64,000 nucleotides of DNA from Paenibacillus chibensis (GCF_004001045.1 NZ_BIMK01000007.1:248001-312000); one strand, 5' to 3'. Shown: positions 52,363 through 62,137, numbered from the stretch's first letter. A program made the numbers and translations. Notes: a model not told the origin generated them from the sequence alone.

Positions 52363-52378
52363 TCGAAATCGATTTCGA
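52363..52378. promoter_or_regulatory. LacI-family operator (perfect 16-bp palindrome)
   Basis: TCGAAATCGATTTCGA is a perfect palindrome 46 bases upstream of the phosphorylase start and downstream of the LacI-family gene. It differs from the GTAAACG operators of the other LacI regulator, as expected for separate specificities. Confidence 0.75.
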
Positions 52379-52405
52379 ACAAGGTAAAAAAATATGAAGT
52401 CAATC

Positions 52406-52419
52406 TGAAAGCGCTTCCG
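52406..52419. promoter_or_regulatory. putative CcpA catabolite-response element
   Basis: TGAAAGCGCTTCCG matches the cre consensus closely (core GAAAGCGCTT). It lies between the LacI-family stop and a TTGACT -35-like box for the phosphorylase operon. Glucose repression through CcpA is the natural reading. Confidence 0.5.
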
Positions 52420-52425
52420 GTGAGA

Positions 52426-53436
52426 TTATAGCATCGCCACAGATTCCCTGTCAACCAAATGAAATGAAATTTTTTCATGACGACCTGCTTCCTTCTTCTC
52501 CAGTAAGCGGATGACTTGCTCAAATGCCGTGAAGGCCATATGCTGAAAGTCCTGATGGATTGTCGTCAGCCTGGGTGTCGTATAGCTGGAAAGCACGATA
52601 TCATCGAAGCCGATGATCGACAGTCTGGACGGGATATCGATGTTCAATTCCCGGCAGCGGCTCATGAATCCAATCGCCATCAAATCGCTTGCGAAAAAAA
52701 CAGCCGTCATATCCGGATGCGCCCGCAAATAAGAATCCGCCAGCTCATAGGCGTGCTCTTCCGTGTAATCCGCGTTGACGACAAGGGAAGGATCGTATTC
52801 GATGCCGCTCTGGACAAGCGCCTGCCGGTAACCTTCCTGCCGCTCTTTACTGACGACCGCATAATTGTGTCCATTCACCATGCCGATCCGGCGGTGCCCA
52901 TGCTTCACCAGATGCAGGACGGCGCTTTTGGCGGCCTCAACGTTATCCGTCATCACTGATCCGGTACTATTGCCGGTGATATCGGCATCGATAACGACGC
53001 ATGGAAAATTGCTGTCCACGATTTCCAGAAAATAAGGATCCGTCGTTTTCAAACCGGTGATGACCGCTCCTGACACCTTGTGCTCTTTACAAAACTGCCA
53101 ATAGGATTTATCCTGCTGCTCGGACAGGTTGCGGGTATACAAAAGCACTTCGTAGTTATAGTGTGAAGCCGCCTCGAAAATCCCCGTCATCATTTTGAAC
53201 AACACGCCGTCTTTGCCATTGGAATACTCGAAATTAGAAAAAATGAGTGCGATAGACTTGGTTACTTTCTGCTTTAAATTTTTGGCGAGCATATTTGGAG
53301 AATAATTCAGCTCCTCCACGGCTCTCAGCACTTTCTTCCGCGTCTCCTCGCTGACATCCGTATAGCCGTTTAATGCTTTGGAGACCACGGTCGTGGATAC
53401 ATTGGCATGCTTTGCCACATCTTTGATCGTTGTCAA
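52426..53436 (-). CDS. LacI family repressor of the phosphorylase operon
   Basis: About 336 residues. The helix-turn-helix reads TIKDVAKHANVSTTVVSKAL (residues 3-22), followed by a hinge and an effector domain of the sugar-binding type. The frame opens at a GTG (53445) inside the AGGAGG site. The TTG at 53436 is 8 bases away from that site and is preferred. It lies directly upstream of, and co-directional with, the phosphorylase operon. The operator at 52363 lies between them, so it also controls readthrough from its own promoter. Confidence 0.9.
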   Translation of the reverse strand: MTTIKDVAKHANVSTTVVSKALNGYTDVSEETRKKVLRAVEELNYSPNMLAKNLKQKVTKSIALIFSNFEYSNGKDGVLFKMMTGIFEAASHYNYEVLLYTRNLSEQQDKSYWQFCKEHKVSGAVITGLKTTDPYFLEIVDSNFPCVVIDADITGNSTGSVMTDNVEAAKSAVLHLVKHGHRRIGMVNGHNYAVVSKERQEGYRQALVQSGIEYDPSLVVNADYTEEHAYELADSYLRAHPDMTAVFFASDLMAIGFMSRCRELNIDIPSRLSIIGFDDIVLSSYTTPRLTTIHQDFQHMAFTAFEQVIRLLEKKEAGRHEKISFHLVDRESVAML

Positions 53437-53673
53437 CCGGTTCACCTCCTGCAGTTGCTGAAATTTGCATCTTATCGCATAATCAATTATTAAATCACAG
53501 TGCCCAATTCATGTCAAAACCGAAAAAAGCCGACTATTTCCATCCTATATCAGGTTTGGAGCCTGTTCATGCGTCGAACGATGCTATTTTATCCAGTATT
53601 CACAAATCTCCTTTTAAAGTATAATTATTCCAGATAAACTTACGGAAACGCACACAGACAGGGGGGAACACCG

Positions 53674-55281
53674 ATGTACAAAGTTATTATCGTGGATGAT
53701 GAAGCGGTGGTCCGGGACGGGTTAAAACGCACGATCAATTGGCAGGAGCACGGCTTTGAGCTCATCGGTGACTATGCCAACGGCCGCGAGGCGCTGGAGA
53801 TGATGGAGCACACGGTTCCGGACGTTATCATATCCGACATTTCCATGCCGTTCATGGATGGACTAGAGCTTGCCGCCGCCGTATCGCGTAAATATCCATA
53901 TGTCAAAATCATTATCCTCACCGGTTTTGATGAGTTCGAATATGCACAGCAGGCCATCCGGCTGAAGGTTTCGGATTTTATTTTGAAACCGATTACGGCG
54001 CATGAGATGCGAGATCTGCTGCAGAAGGTCAAGCGGGAAATGGACGAGGTGGCCCAGCAGCATGAGGATTTGAGCCGCCTGTACAGTCAGCTGAAGCAGA
54101 GCCTGCCGGTGCTTAAAGAGCGGTTTTTGGAACGGCTAGTGGTGAATGGGCTGAGAGCTTCGGAAATCACGGAGCGCTTTCAATATTTCGGCCTTGCTCC
54201 GCTTCTCCATTTCCAGCTTGTCTTGGTGGCTGATATTGATGATTTCGGCCTGCGCAATATCCGGACCGATACCGGGCATGATACCGAAATTTTGCGTTAT
54301 GCCGCATTTAATGTATTTGAAGAAATCGCCCTCCGGGAGAACCTGCTGCTTTTCCGCACGCGCGAGGAGCGGCTTGTGCTGGTGCTCTCCGGAGAAACAG
54401 AGGAAAGCGTTCTCTACGAACAGGCATACCGCATTGCGGAAGAGGCCCGTTTTTACATTGATAAATTTCTGAAATTCACGGTCAGCATCGGTGTCGGACA
54501 AGCCTGCCGCTCGGCAGGAGAGCTCCCCCTTTCCTATAAAAGCGCGCTCTCCGCGCTCGATTACCGGTTTTTGCTGGGCAAAAACCGCGTGCTGAGCATC
54601 CTTGATTTTGAAGGCAAACCCTCGTACGGCAGCCAGCCGCGGAGCGATTGGGACCGGCAGCTGGCATCGCTGGTCAAGACCGGTTCCGTGCAGGATGTGC
54701 AGCGGCTCATCCAGGAATTCGTGGCGGATCTCAAGGGGAGCATGGCTCCTCTCGACTCCTGCCTCCTCCATATCCAGAAAGTCATCCTCTCCTTGATGAA
54801 TACGACGCAGGAGCTGGGTGTCGAGGACAGCCGCCAGATCCGTCTGACCGATGTATACAAGTTCAAGACCCTGGATGAGATCGAGACATGGCTGGAAGAA
54901 ACGGTCTCTTCCGTCATGACGGACATTGCCGATAACCGCAATCATTATACCTTGACGCAAATCCGCAAAGCGGTTGAATATATCGAAACCCATTACGCGG
55001 AAGAAAAAATGTCACTGCAGGACATCTGCCGCCATGTTTTGATGAGTACCAGCTACTTCAGTCTTGTATTCAAACAGCATACCGGTGAAACCTTTGTTGA
55101 ATACCTGACCCGTATCCGCATGGAAAAGGCCAAGGAATTGCTGCAGCACACCACGTTGAAGTTTTACGAAATTGCCGGGAAGGTAGGTTACGGGGATCCC
55201 AATTATTTCAGCATTCTTTTCAAAAAGCATGCCGGCATGACGCCGCGGGAATACCGTGACCGGCACGCCAAGGAGAGCTGA
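53674..55281 (+). CDS. response regulator with AraC-type DNA-binding domain (YesN type)
   Basis: A 535-residue regulator. The receiver domain has VDDE at 8-11, Asp55 as phospho-acceptor (ISDISMPFMDG) and LKPI near residue 107. A variable middle region follows. The C-terminal AraC domain reads YAEEKMSLQDICRHVLMSTSYFSLVFKQHTGETF...VGYGDPNYFSILFKKHAG. CAGGGGGGAA precedes the ATG. The regulator comes before its kinase here, the reverse of the other two pairs. Confidence 0.92.
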   Translation: MYKVIIVDDEAVVRDGLKRTINWQEHGFELIGDYANGREALEMMEHTVPDVIISDISMPFMDGLELAAAVSRKYPYVKIIILTGFDEFEYAQQAIRLKVSDFILKPITAHEMRDLLQKVKREMDEVAQQHEDLSRLYSQLKQSLPVLKERFLERLVVNGLRASEITERFQYFGLAPLLHFQLVLVADIDDFGLRNIRTDTGHDTEILRYAAFNVFEEIALRENLLLFRTREERLVLVLSGETEESVLYEQAYRIAEEARFYIDKFLKFTVSIGVGQACRSAGELPLSYKSALSALDYRFLLGKNRVLSILDFEGKPSYGSQPRSDWDRQLASLVKTGSVQDVQRLIQEFVADLKGSMAPLDSCLLHIQKVILSLMNTTQELGVEDSRQIRLTDVYKFKTLDEIETWLEETVSSVMTDIADNRNHYTLTQIRKAVEYIETHYAEEKMSLQDICRHVLMSTSYFSLVFKQHTGETFVEYLTRIRMEKAKELLQHTTLKFYEIAGKVGYGDPNYFSILFKKHAGMTPREYRDRHAKES

Positions 55282-55286
55282 TTGCG

Positions 55287-57089
55287 ATGCCGAGATTGAA
55301 AAAGCGCTTCTCCCTTATTCCCTTTCCGCCGTTCAAGAGCATTCAGCTCAGCATCTTTTTCACCTTTTCATGTCTGATTCTCGTCACCGTCATGGTCATC
55401 AGCTTGAACAGCTACCGTTCGTCGGTCGACGCTGTCGAGACGAATTCGCAGAGCTACGTGCAGGAAATCATCCGGCAGGTCAATTCCAATATCCAGTCCT
55501 ACATCGACAACATGGAAAACATCAGCGTGCTGGCCATGACCAACAAGGACGTCAAATATTACATCTCGAACAACAGCTTTATCAGCAAAAGCGACCGGAT
55601 GCCTTACGAGAAGCGGATTTCGGATTTATTCCAGGCCATTCTCTACTCCCGTAAGGACATTTCGGCCATCATGGTTTTCGGCTACAACGGCTTTAACGTT
55701 TCGGACCGGAGGATCACTCTCCTGAATCCCTACACCAAGCTGGAAGATCAATCCTGGTATAAGGAAGCGAAGAGCAAAGGCGGCCAATCGGTCATCTCCC
55801 CTCCGCATGTTCAGAACATTATCCAGAACGAATACCGCTGGGTCGTATCCCTCAGCCGCGAACTGAAGAGCACGGACGGCATCCGCGGCGAAGGCATTTT
55901 TCTCGTGGATCTCAATTTGAGCATCATCAACGACATTTGCAGCAAAATCAATATGGGCAAAAAAGGCTACGTTTTCATCGTCGACAACAACGGCAATATT
56001 GTGTATCACCCGCAGCAGCAGCTGATCTACAGCAACCTGAGATCCGAGCCGATCGCCAAGGTCACGGCCGCGCAAAGCGGCACCTCCTTTAACGTCAACG
56101 ACGACAAAGGCAAGCGCATTTATTCCGTGCAGGATACGAATTTCGGCTGGAAAATCGTCGGCGTCGCGTATTCCGAAGACTTGATTGCCAACGAGGGCAC
56201 GATCCGCAATTCCATCTTGCTGTTCGCTATTATCGGAATTCTCTTTTCGCTCATTCTCTCGCTGATCCTGTCCTACCGAATCTCCAGGCCTTTACGTATC
56301 TTGCAGCGGGACATGAAAAAGGTTGAACGCGGTAATTTTGATGTGCGGACCAATATCGAGCCGATCAACGAAATCGGTCAATTGGGGCGCTCCTTTAACC
56401 TGATGACGGCACAGATCAAAAATCTGATGGAGGAAATCATCGACAATCAGGAGAGCAAACGAAAAAGCGAGCTCATGCTCCTCCAATCCCAGATCAATCC
56501 TCACTTTTTGTACAATACCCTGGACTCCATCATCTGGATGGGCGAGCAGAAGAAGCATGAGGAAGTCGTCCTCATGACCTCCGCCTTAGCTAAGCTTTTC
56601 CGGGCAAGCATCACCAAGGATAAGGAGCTTGTGCCGATTCGGGTCGAAGTGGAGCATATCACCAACTACTTGTTGATCCAGAAAATGAGGTACGACGAGC
56701 AGCTTGAATACGAAATCGACATCTCTCCGGACATCCTGCACTACAAAACCCTGAAAATCCTGCTGCAGCCTTTTGTGGAGAACGCCATTTACCACGGGGT
56801 ACGCAACAAACCCGAGCCGGGCAAAATTACGATTCGGGGTCGCGAACAGGATCAGGTCATCATTTTCGAGGTCGAGGATGACGGTATGGGCATGACGCCG
56901 GAGCAGCTTGAGGGCATCTGGACGACGCATGACAAGCAGCACCGGACGAAATCGACAAGCGGAATCGGGATCGGCAACGTAAACGAGCGCGTCAAGCTGT
57001 TCTTTGGCAGCATGTACGGCATACAAATCCAGAGCGAGCCGGAAGAAGGCACAATCGTGACCATTACCATTCCGAAAATAAAGGAGTAG
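55287..57089 (+). CDS. sensor histidine kinase, YesM type
   Basis: A 600-residue membrane kinase. Helices at about 20-45 and 310-335 flank a Cache-like extracellular domain (INMGKKGYVFIVDNNGNIVYHPQQQL). HAMP follows (ISRPLRILQRDMKKVERGNFDVR), then His_kinase with the acceptor in QINPHFLYNTLDSIIWM and HATPase_c (EDDGMGMTPEQLEG, GIGIGNVNERVKLFFG). AAGGAG precedes the ATG, 5 bases after the regulator. Confidence 0.92.
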   Translation: MPRLKKRFSLIPFPPFKSIQLSIFFTFSCLILVTVMVISLNSYRSSVDAVETNSQSYVQEIIRQVNSNIQSYIDNMENISVLAMTNKDVKYYISNNSFISKSDRMPYEKRISDLFQAILYSRKDISAIMVFGYNGFNVSDRRITLLNPYTKLEDQSWYKEAKSKGGQSVISPPHVQNIIQNEYRWVVSLSRELKSTDGIRGEGIFLVDLNLSIINDICSKINMGKKGYVFIVDNNGNIVYHPQQQLIYSNLRSEPIAKVTAAQSGTSFNVNDDKGKRIYSVQDTNFGWKIVGVAYSEDLIANEGTIRNSILLFAIIGILFSLILSLILSYRISRPLRILQRDMKKVERGNFDVRTNIEPINEIGQLGRSFNLMTAQIKNLMEEIIDNQESKRKSELMLLQSQINPHFLYNTLDSIIWMGEQKKHEEVVLMTSALAKLFRASITKDKELVPIRVEVEHITNYLLIQKMRYDEQLEYEIDISPDILHYKTLKILLQPFVENAIYHGVRNKPEPGKITIRGREQDQVIIFEVEDDGMGMTPEQLEGIWTTHDKQHRTKSTSGIGIGNVNERVKLFFGSMYGIQIQSEPEEGTIVTITIPKIKE

Positions 57090-57095
57090 CAGCCT

Positions 57096-58079
57096 ATGCG
57101 AATACAACGTGCCACTCTTCTCATGACGATTATTTTTATCGCGTCCGTCGTCTATATCATTTTGTATTTCAAGCTGTTCATCCCCACGCCGGAGCAGGAG
57201 CGCAATATCATATTGATTCTGAAGGAGCATAATATCCGATCGGATTTCTGGCAGACCGTCAGCGCCGGAGCCGAAGCCGCAGCCAAGGAAGCCGGAGCGG
57301 AGATCACGATTACCGGACCGCTTCAGGAAACCGATGTCGATGCCCAGATCAAATTGCTGGAAGAGGTTCTGGAGCAGAAGCCGCAGGCGATCGTGCTTGC
57401 CCCGATCAACGATGACCGGGTCACGGCCGAAATGAAGAAAATTCATGATGCGAAAATTCCGCTCGTCATCATCGATACGCCGGTCAGCCTCAAATCCGCT
57501 CCGGCCCTGGTCTCCAACGACCATATCACCGCTGGCATGCAGGCGGGCAAAGTTACGCTGGAGCAGACCAAGAACAACCCGAAGGTGGTCATTATCAGCG
57601 ATTTTATTACCTCCGGGGTTTCCCTGGAACGGGAAAAAGGCGTCAAAAAGGCGCTTTTCCCCTACCCAAACAGCATCTACGGCACTTACTACAATGCGGA
57701 TTCCGAGGAACGGGCTTATATGATCGCCAAAACGATCATGAGGGATCACAGCGATCTGAACACGATCATTGCCCTGAATGAATCGGCGGCGCTGGGAGCG
57801 GCCAAGGCGATTAAAGACGCCAACAAAACCGGCCTCGTAAAGCTGATCGGCTTCGACACCTCCGTCTATGAAATCCGTCTGCTGGAGGAAGGAACGCTGA
57901 ATGCCACGGTGGTGCAGCAGCCTTTCAATATCGGTTACCTGGGCGTCCAAACCGTGCTGGAGCTTATGGAAGGCAAGAAGGTTAAACCGGTTACCTATAC
58001 GAATTCGATTGTCGTCACTAAAGAAAACATGTACTCCCAGGAAAACCAGAAGCTGTTATTTCCTTTTATCGACAAATAA
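57096..58079 (+). CDS. membrane-tethered sugar-binding protein of a three-component system
   Basis: A 327-residue periplasmic-binding-protein-like protein of the ribose/galactose-binding (Peripla_BP_4) type. The N-terminus is a hydrophobic anchor (ATLLMTIIFIASVVYIILYF) with no lipobox cysteine. The body has FWQTVSAGAEAAAKEAGAEI, PQAIVLAPINDDRV and VKLIGFDTSVYEIRLLEEGTL. It starts 6 bases after the kinase stop and no permease of the ribose type is present. It more likely presents sugar to the kinase than to a transporter, as in three-component YesMN-type sensors (inference). Confidence 0.8.
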   Translation: MRIQRATLLMTIIFIASVVYIILYFKLFIPTPEQERNIILILKEHNIRSDFWQTVSAGAEAAAKEAGAEITITGPLQETDVDAQIKLLEEVLEQKPQAIVLAPINDDRVTAEMKKIHDAKIPLVIIDTPVSLKSAPALVSNDHITAGMQAGKVTLEQTKNNPKVVIISDFITSGVSLEREKGVKKALFPYPNSIYGTYYNADSEERAYMIAKTIMRDHSDLNTIIALNESAALGAAKAIKDANKTGLVKLIGFDTSVYEIRLLEEGTLNATVVQQPFNIGYLGVQTVLELMEGKKVKPVTYTNSIVVTKENMYSQENQKLLFPFIDK

Positions 58080-58117
58080 TTCGATCGGGAATTCCCATAG
58101 AAAGGTGTGAAAACCGG

Positions 58118-59419
58118 ATGAACTCCCGCCTGCTGGCATATCTGGCCAAGTTATCGTTCTCTCTGCTGGTCCTGCCTCCGCTGCTTCTCTCCTGTTCCGG
58201 CCCGCAAGAGCCGAAGCAGACGCTGAAGCCCAAGGACAATCCGCCGGCGCTCATCAACTTCGTTGCATCGGAATACAGCTCCCAGACCAGACCGCTGCTT
58301 GAAAATCTGGTACAGGAATTTATGCTTAAAAATCCCGATATCGTCATTAACCTGCAGGTTGCCAATTGGGATATTCTCGATATCATCTACACCACCATGA
58401 TCAGCAAAAATCAGCCGCCCGATCTTTTAAACACCAACGTCTATACGCATTTTGCCAACGATGGATTGCTGAACGACATGGATGACATCATTTCGCCGGA
58501 GCTGAAGAAGAAATTTTACCCGGATCTGCTCAAGCTCGACAACTGGAACGGAAAGCAGTACGCCATCCCGTATGTGTCTTCCACCCGGAAGCTTTATTAC
58601 AACAAGGCATTATTTCATGAAGCCGGCATCGCCTCGCCTCCCCAAACCTGGTCCCAGCTGAAGGAGGATGCCAGAAAAATCAAAAACACCGGCAAAGCAC
58701 GGGGATTTGGCGTCGATCTGACCGACAACGAAATCCAGGCTTACCTTTCCTACTTCTTCATCGGAGCCGGCGGTGGGTGGATCAAGGACGGCAAATGGAC
58801 CATTAATTCGCCGCAAAACGTGGAAGGCTTGTCCTTCCTGAGGGATCTGTACATTGAAGGGCTGACCGATTCCGATCCAACCGTAACGACCCGGGACGAG
58901 AAACAACGCGTGCTTGGCGACGGGAAACTCGGCATGATGATTTCCGGCAACTATTTCAATCTGGTCGTTCCACGCGAGTTCCCGGATCTGGAGTACGATA
59001 AAGGCCCCATTCCTGTGAAGGACGGAGTCAAGCCGATTAATTTCGGCGTTCAGGACACCCTCGTCTCCTTCAAAACCGATCATACGAACAAGGAGGCTTT
59101 ATCCAAGTTTTTGGATTATCTGTATTCAAGTCCGGTGTACGAGCAGATTATTCAGCAGGAAGGTTTCCTCCCCGTGACCGAGCTTACCGGCGAGCGTCTC
59201 GGATCGGCGAACGAGGAAATGAAGGCTGATTTGGCCGCGCTGCGGACCGCCAGCTACTACCCGATCCAGCAGCCGGAATGGCAGGCCGTTATGGATACCG
59301 CCCGCAAAATGGGCGACGCTGTGCTTCATGACCATGTGTCGCCCAAGCAGGCGCTGGATCAGCTCCAGCAATTCGCCGAGGAGGAGCAGGCCGAGTTGAA
59401 AAAGCACCAGCGGCCGTAA
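58118..59419 (+). CDS. extracellular sugar-binding lipoprotein
   Basis: A 433-residue SBP_bac_1-type receptor. The signal peptide ends at LLSC, with Cys26 as the lipidated residue, followed by a short proline/lysine linker. The body includes EYSSQTRPLLENLVQEFMLKNPDIVINLQVANWDILD and GKQYAIPYVSSTRKLYYNKALFHEAGI. It follows the tethered binding protein by 38 bases and precedes a strong terminator. It therefore belongs to the sensing operon rather than to the importer that follows. It may be a second receptor for the sensor or a spare importer receptor. Confidence 0.85.
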   Translation: MNSRLLAYLAKLSFSLLVLPPLLLSCSGPQEPKQTLKPKDNPPALINFVASEYSSQTRPLLENLVQEFMLKNPDIVINLQVANWDILDIIYTTMISKNQPPDLLNTNVYTHFANDGLLNDMDDIISPELKKKFYPDLLKLDNWNGKQYAIPYVSSTRKLYYNKALFHEAGIASPPQTWSQLKEDARKIKNTGKARGFGVDLTDNEIQAYLSYFFIGAGGGWIKDGKWTINSPQNVEGLSFLRDLYIEGLTDSDPTVTTRDEKQRVLGDGKLGMMISGNYFNLVVPREFPDLEYDKGPIPVKDGVKPINFGVQDTLVSFKTDHTNKEALSKFLDYLYSSPVYEQIIQQEGFLPVTELTGERLGSANEEMKADLAALRTASYYPIQQPEWQAVMDTARKMGDAVLHDHVSPKQALDQLQQFAEEEQAELKKHQRP

Positions 59420-59469
59420 TCTTCATTCGATCGAGCAGGCGATTACTGATTACCTCATATCACCACGTG

Positions 59470-59500
59470 GAGCCGGACAAGCTGTCCGGCTCTTTTTCCC
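59470..59500 (+). terminator. terminator after the sensing operon
   Basis: GAGCCGGACA-AGC-TGTCCGGCTC followed by TTTTTCCC: a strong intrinsic terminator. Confidence 0.88.
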
Positions 59501-59723
59501 GTTAGGAAAGCTTTTTCTTCCCCCCCTTCTATTTTGGGTAAGTCCGAATACGTTAGGGATAAGATTATGCGGAAATAAATGCAGAAAAGAAAATAACAAA
59601 GAATTCGTGGAAGAATTTCGATGGAGCCGCACGTCCCGTCCCTCTATGATAAACGTAGGCGCTGTTATTCAAGACAGTAGACAAAATGGCGTTGAACAAT
59701 ATGATCAAGGAGGGTTAGCTTTT

Positions 59724-61106
59724 ATGGTCTCAAAAACAAAATTAGCTGCACTCGGTATTGCGGCATTGATGGCTGTAGCACCGCTTGCGGGCTGCGGCAG
59801 TTCCAAAGACGAAGCCAAAACCACCGATACACCAAAGACGGAAGACACAACCACCACGACCAAGACCGATGACAGCAACAAAACCGAAGCTACCGACGAC
59901 GGAGCGAAAAAATTGACAGGCGATTTCGAAATCCAGTACTTTGTCGGCGGTTACGGCGACAAATGGTGGAAAAAGGTCATTGCCGATTTCCAAGCTGCAA
60001 ACCCTGATTTGAAGATCAAAGAAAGCGGCGGACCAAAAATCAACGATCAAATGAAACCCCGTTGGGTAGGGGGCAATCCGCCGGATTTCGTATACATCGA
60101 CGGACCTAACCTCAACGACCGCCAAATGGTCGAAGACGGACAGCTCGAAGACCTGACCGATTGGCTCAAGGATGCCAAAAATATCGACGGCGAAAAAATC
60201 AGCGATATTCTGGCACAGCCTCCGCAAGAATTTGACGGTAAAGTCTACGATATTCCTCTCGTTCTGAATTCTTGGGGCGTATTCTGGGATAAAGCTCTCT
60301 TTAAAGAAAAAGGATGGGAAGAGCCTACCGACTGGCAGTCCTTCCTGGCTGTGAGCGACAAGATCAAAGCCGCTGGAACGACACCTTTCATCCATACGGG
60401 TAAATATCCATATTACATTAACGGTGCCATTCTCTATCCGGCTATCGTTTCTGCAAATAACAACGACATTTCGATCCTTCAGGACATGGCGGCTTCCAAG
60501 GTTGAAGCATTCCAGCAGCCTGCTGTCATGACAGCCCTGAAGAAAATCGTGGAGCTGCGCGATAAAGGGTTCATCGACAAAGCTTCCATTCAAATCAACC
60601 ACACGGATTCCCAAATGCTGTTCCTGCAGCACAAGGATGCATTCATCCCGAACGGTCTCTGGCTGCCGAACGAAATGGCCAAAGACGTTCCAGGCGGATT
60701 CTCCTTCGGCTTCATTCCTTCGGTTACCCAGGATGCAGGCGGCAAAGTGGTTGCCAATACATCCACGGCGAACGTAGCGATCGCGAAAAACGCGAAGAAC
60801 AAAGAAGCTGCTAAAGCATTCCTGCAGTTCGTGTTCTCCAAGGCTCAAGCTTCGCAATGGGCAGAGCTTAGCGGCGCGCCTTCCAACATCAAAGGCGATA
60901 TCAGTGCTTCCAACGCGCCTAGCCATGTTAAAGACGCAGCGAAATACCTGACCGATCCGAACACGGTCGTCGTCCCTGCCATCACGTTCAACGCGGACGT
61001 TGACAAAGCGATGCAGGATGCTACGGATGCGCTGACAATCAGCAAAATCACCCCTGAACAATGGGTTGAACGCGTTGTAGAAGCAGCGAAAAAAGCATCG
61101 AAATAA
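59724..61106 (+). CDS. ABC transporter sugar-binding lipoprotein
   Basis: A 460-residue receptor. The lipoprotein signal ends at LAGC with Cys24, followed by a Thr/Lys/Asp-rich low-complexity linker to about residue 65. The mature domain begins GDFEIQYFVGGYGDKWWKKVIADFQAANPDLKI; AEMAKDVPGG-like and KNKEAAKAFLQFVFSKAQASQWAEL segments follow. AAGGAGGG precedes the ATG at 59724. A 220-base upstream region holds the promoter, probably controlled by the adjacent YesN regulator. The substrate is unknown. Confidence 0.92.
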   Translation: MVSKTKLAALGIAALMAVAPLAGCGSSKDEAKTTDTPKTEDTTTTTKTDDSNKTEATDDGAKKLTGDFEIQYFVGGYGDKWWKKVIADFQAANPDLKIKESGGPKINDQMKPRWVGGNPPDFVYIDGPNLNDRQMVEDGQLEDLTDWLKDAKNIDGEKISDILAQPPQEFDGKVYDIPLVLNSWGVFWDKALFKEKGWEEPTDWQSFLAVSDKIKAAGTTPFIHTGKYPYYINGAILYPAIVSANNNDISILQDMAASKVEAFQQPAVMTALKKIVELRDKGFIDKASIQINHTDSQMLFLQHKDAFIPNGLWLPNEMAKDVPGGFSFGFIPSVTQDAGGKVVANTSTANVAIAKNAKNKEAAKAFLQFVFSKAQASQWAELSGAPSNIKGDISASNAPSHVKDAAKYLTDPNTVVVPAITFNADVDKAMQDATDALTISKITPEQWVERVVEAAKKASK

Positions 61107-61208
61107 TAAAAAAGCATAAATAGCAACAGACAAGAGAGACGGAGGATGACGAGGATATACTCTTCGCTCATCCTCCTTAAATTATTTTGGAAAGGCAGGT
61201 TTAACCGG

Positions 61209-62111
61209 ATGAAATTGGGAACAACCAAGTGGCAGCGTAACCTGTTTATCGCAACCTTCGTACTTCCTACGTTTCTCTTCTTCTGCCTGTTTATGGTTTA
61301 TCCCGTAATTCAGGCCATGTATTATTCCTTGTTTGACTGGTCCGGCTCCTCTGACCATAAAACGTTTATCGGTTTGGACAACTTCAAGGAAATGATTCAC
61401 GATCCGATCGTCTGGAACGCCATGGGCAACGACTACTTCCTCGTTGTCGGCAAAATTATCGGCATTATGATTCTGGCAACCTTCTTCGCCATCGCATTGA
61501 CCCGGTTCCGGTTCAAATTGTCCAACTTTTTCCGCTCCATCTTTTTTATTCCGAATGTTATTTCCGTTGTCGTTATCGGCGTACTATGGAACTTCATTTA
61601 TAATCCGCAGATCGGATTTTTGAACTCCTTTCTGTCGCTTTTCACCAAAGATAAGGTCGACATCACATGGCTCGGCTTCACCAGCCACACCATCTGGATG
61701 CTGCTGCCTCCGGCCATCTGGGCAGGTATCGGTTTCTACATGATTCTCCTGATCGCGGCGATTCAGAGCATTCCGGAATCCTATTATGAGGCATCAGGTC
61801 TTGAAGGCGCGGGTCAATGGACACAGTTCCGTTACATCACCCTGCCGCTGATCTGGGAACAAATGAAGGTGTCCATCCTGAACATTATGATGACGACGCT
61901 GAACGGTTCCTTTGTCATTGTCATGATCATGACGAACGGCGGACCCGACAACTCTACTCAGGTTATGGGTTCCTACTTGTACCAAATGGCTTTTACCCAA
62001 TACCATTTCGGTTACGGAGCTGCCATTGGCGTACTGATTTTGATCGTTTCACTCATTACAACCATTATTTTGCAGCGTTTAATGCGCCAGGAAACTATTG
62101 AAATCAGCTGA
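61209..62111 (+). CDS. ABC transporter permease, MalF/LacF type
   Basis: A 300-residue CUT1 permease. The first helix (FIATFVLPTFLFFCLFMVYPVIQAMYYSLFDW) and the EAA loop (PESYYEASGLEGAGQWTQFRYITLPLI) are clear. The ATG at 61209 has AAAGGCAGG upstream; the frame opens at 61146. It is co-directional with the receptor before it and the permease after it. Confidence 0.9.
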   Translation: MKLGTTKWQRNLFIATFVLPTFLFFCLFMVYPVIQAMYYSLFDWSGSSDHKTFIGLDNFKEMIHDPIVWNAMGNDYFLVVGKIIGIMILATFFAIALTRFRFKLSNFFRSIFFIPNVISVVVIGVLWNFIYNPQIGFLNSFLSLFTKDKVDITWLGFTSHTIWMLLPPAIWAGIGFYMILLIAAIQSIPESYYEASGLEGAGQWTQFRYITLPLIWEQMKVSILNIMMTTLNGSFVIVMIMTNGGPDNSTQVMGSYLYQMAFTQYHFGYGAAIGVLILIVSLITTIILQRLMRQETIEIS

Positions 62112-62137
62112 TTTTGAAATAGCAGGAGGAACAATTT

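Noticed and set aside
56586..57950. 454-codon minus-strand frame across the kinase and tethered binding protein
   Set aside because: It spans two well-supported genes on the other strand, with no start signal or recognisable domain.
59742..61133. 463-codon frame on the minus strand opposite the binding-protein gene
   Set aside because: It is antisense to a clear lipoprotein receptor and has a low-complexity, unnatural composition.
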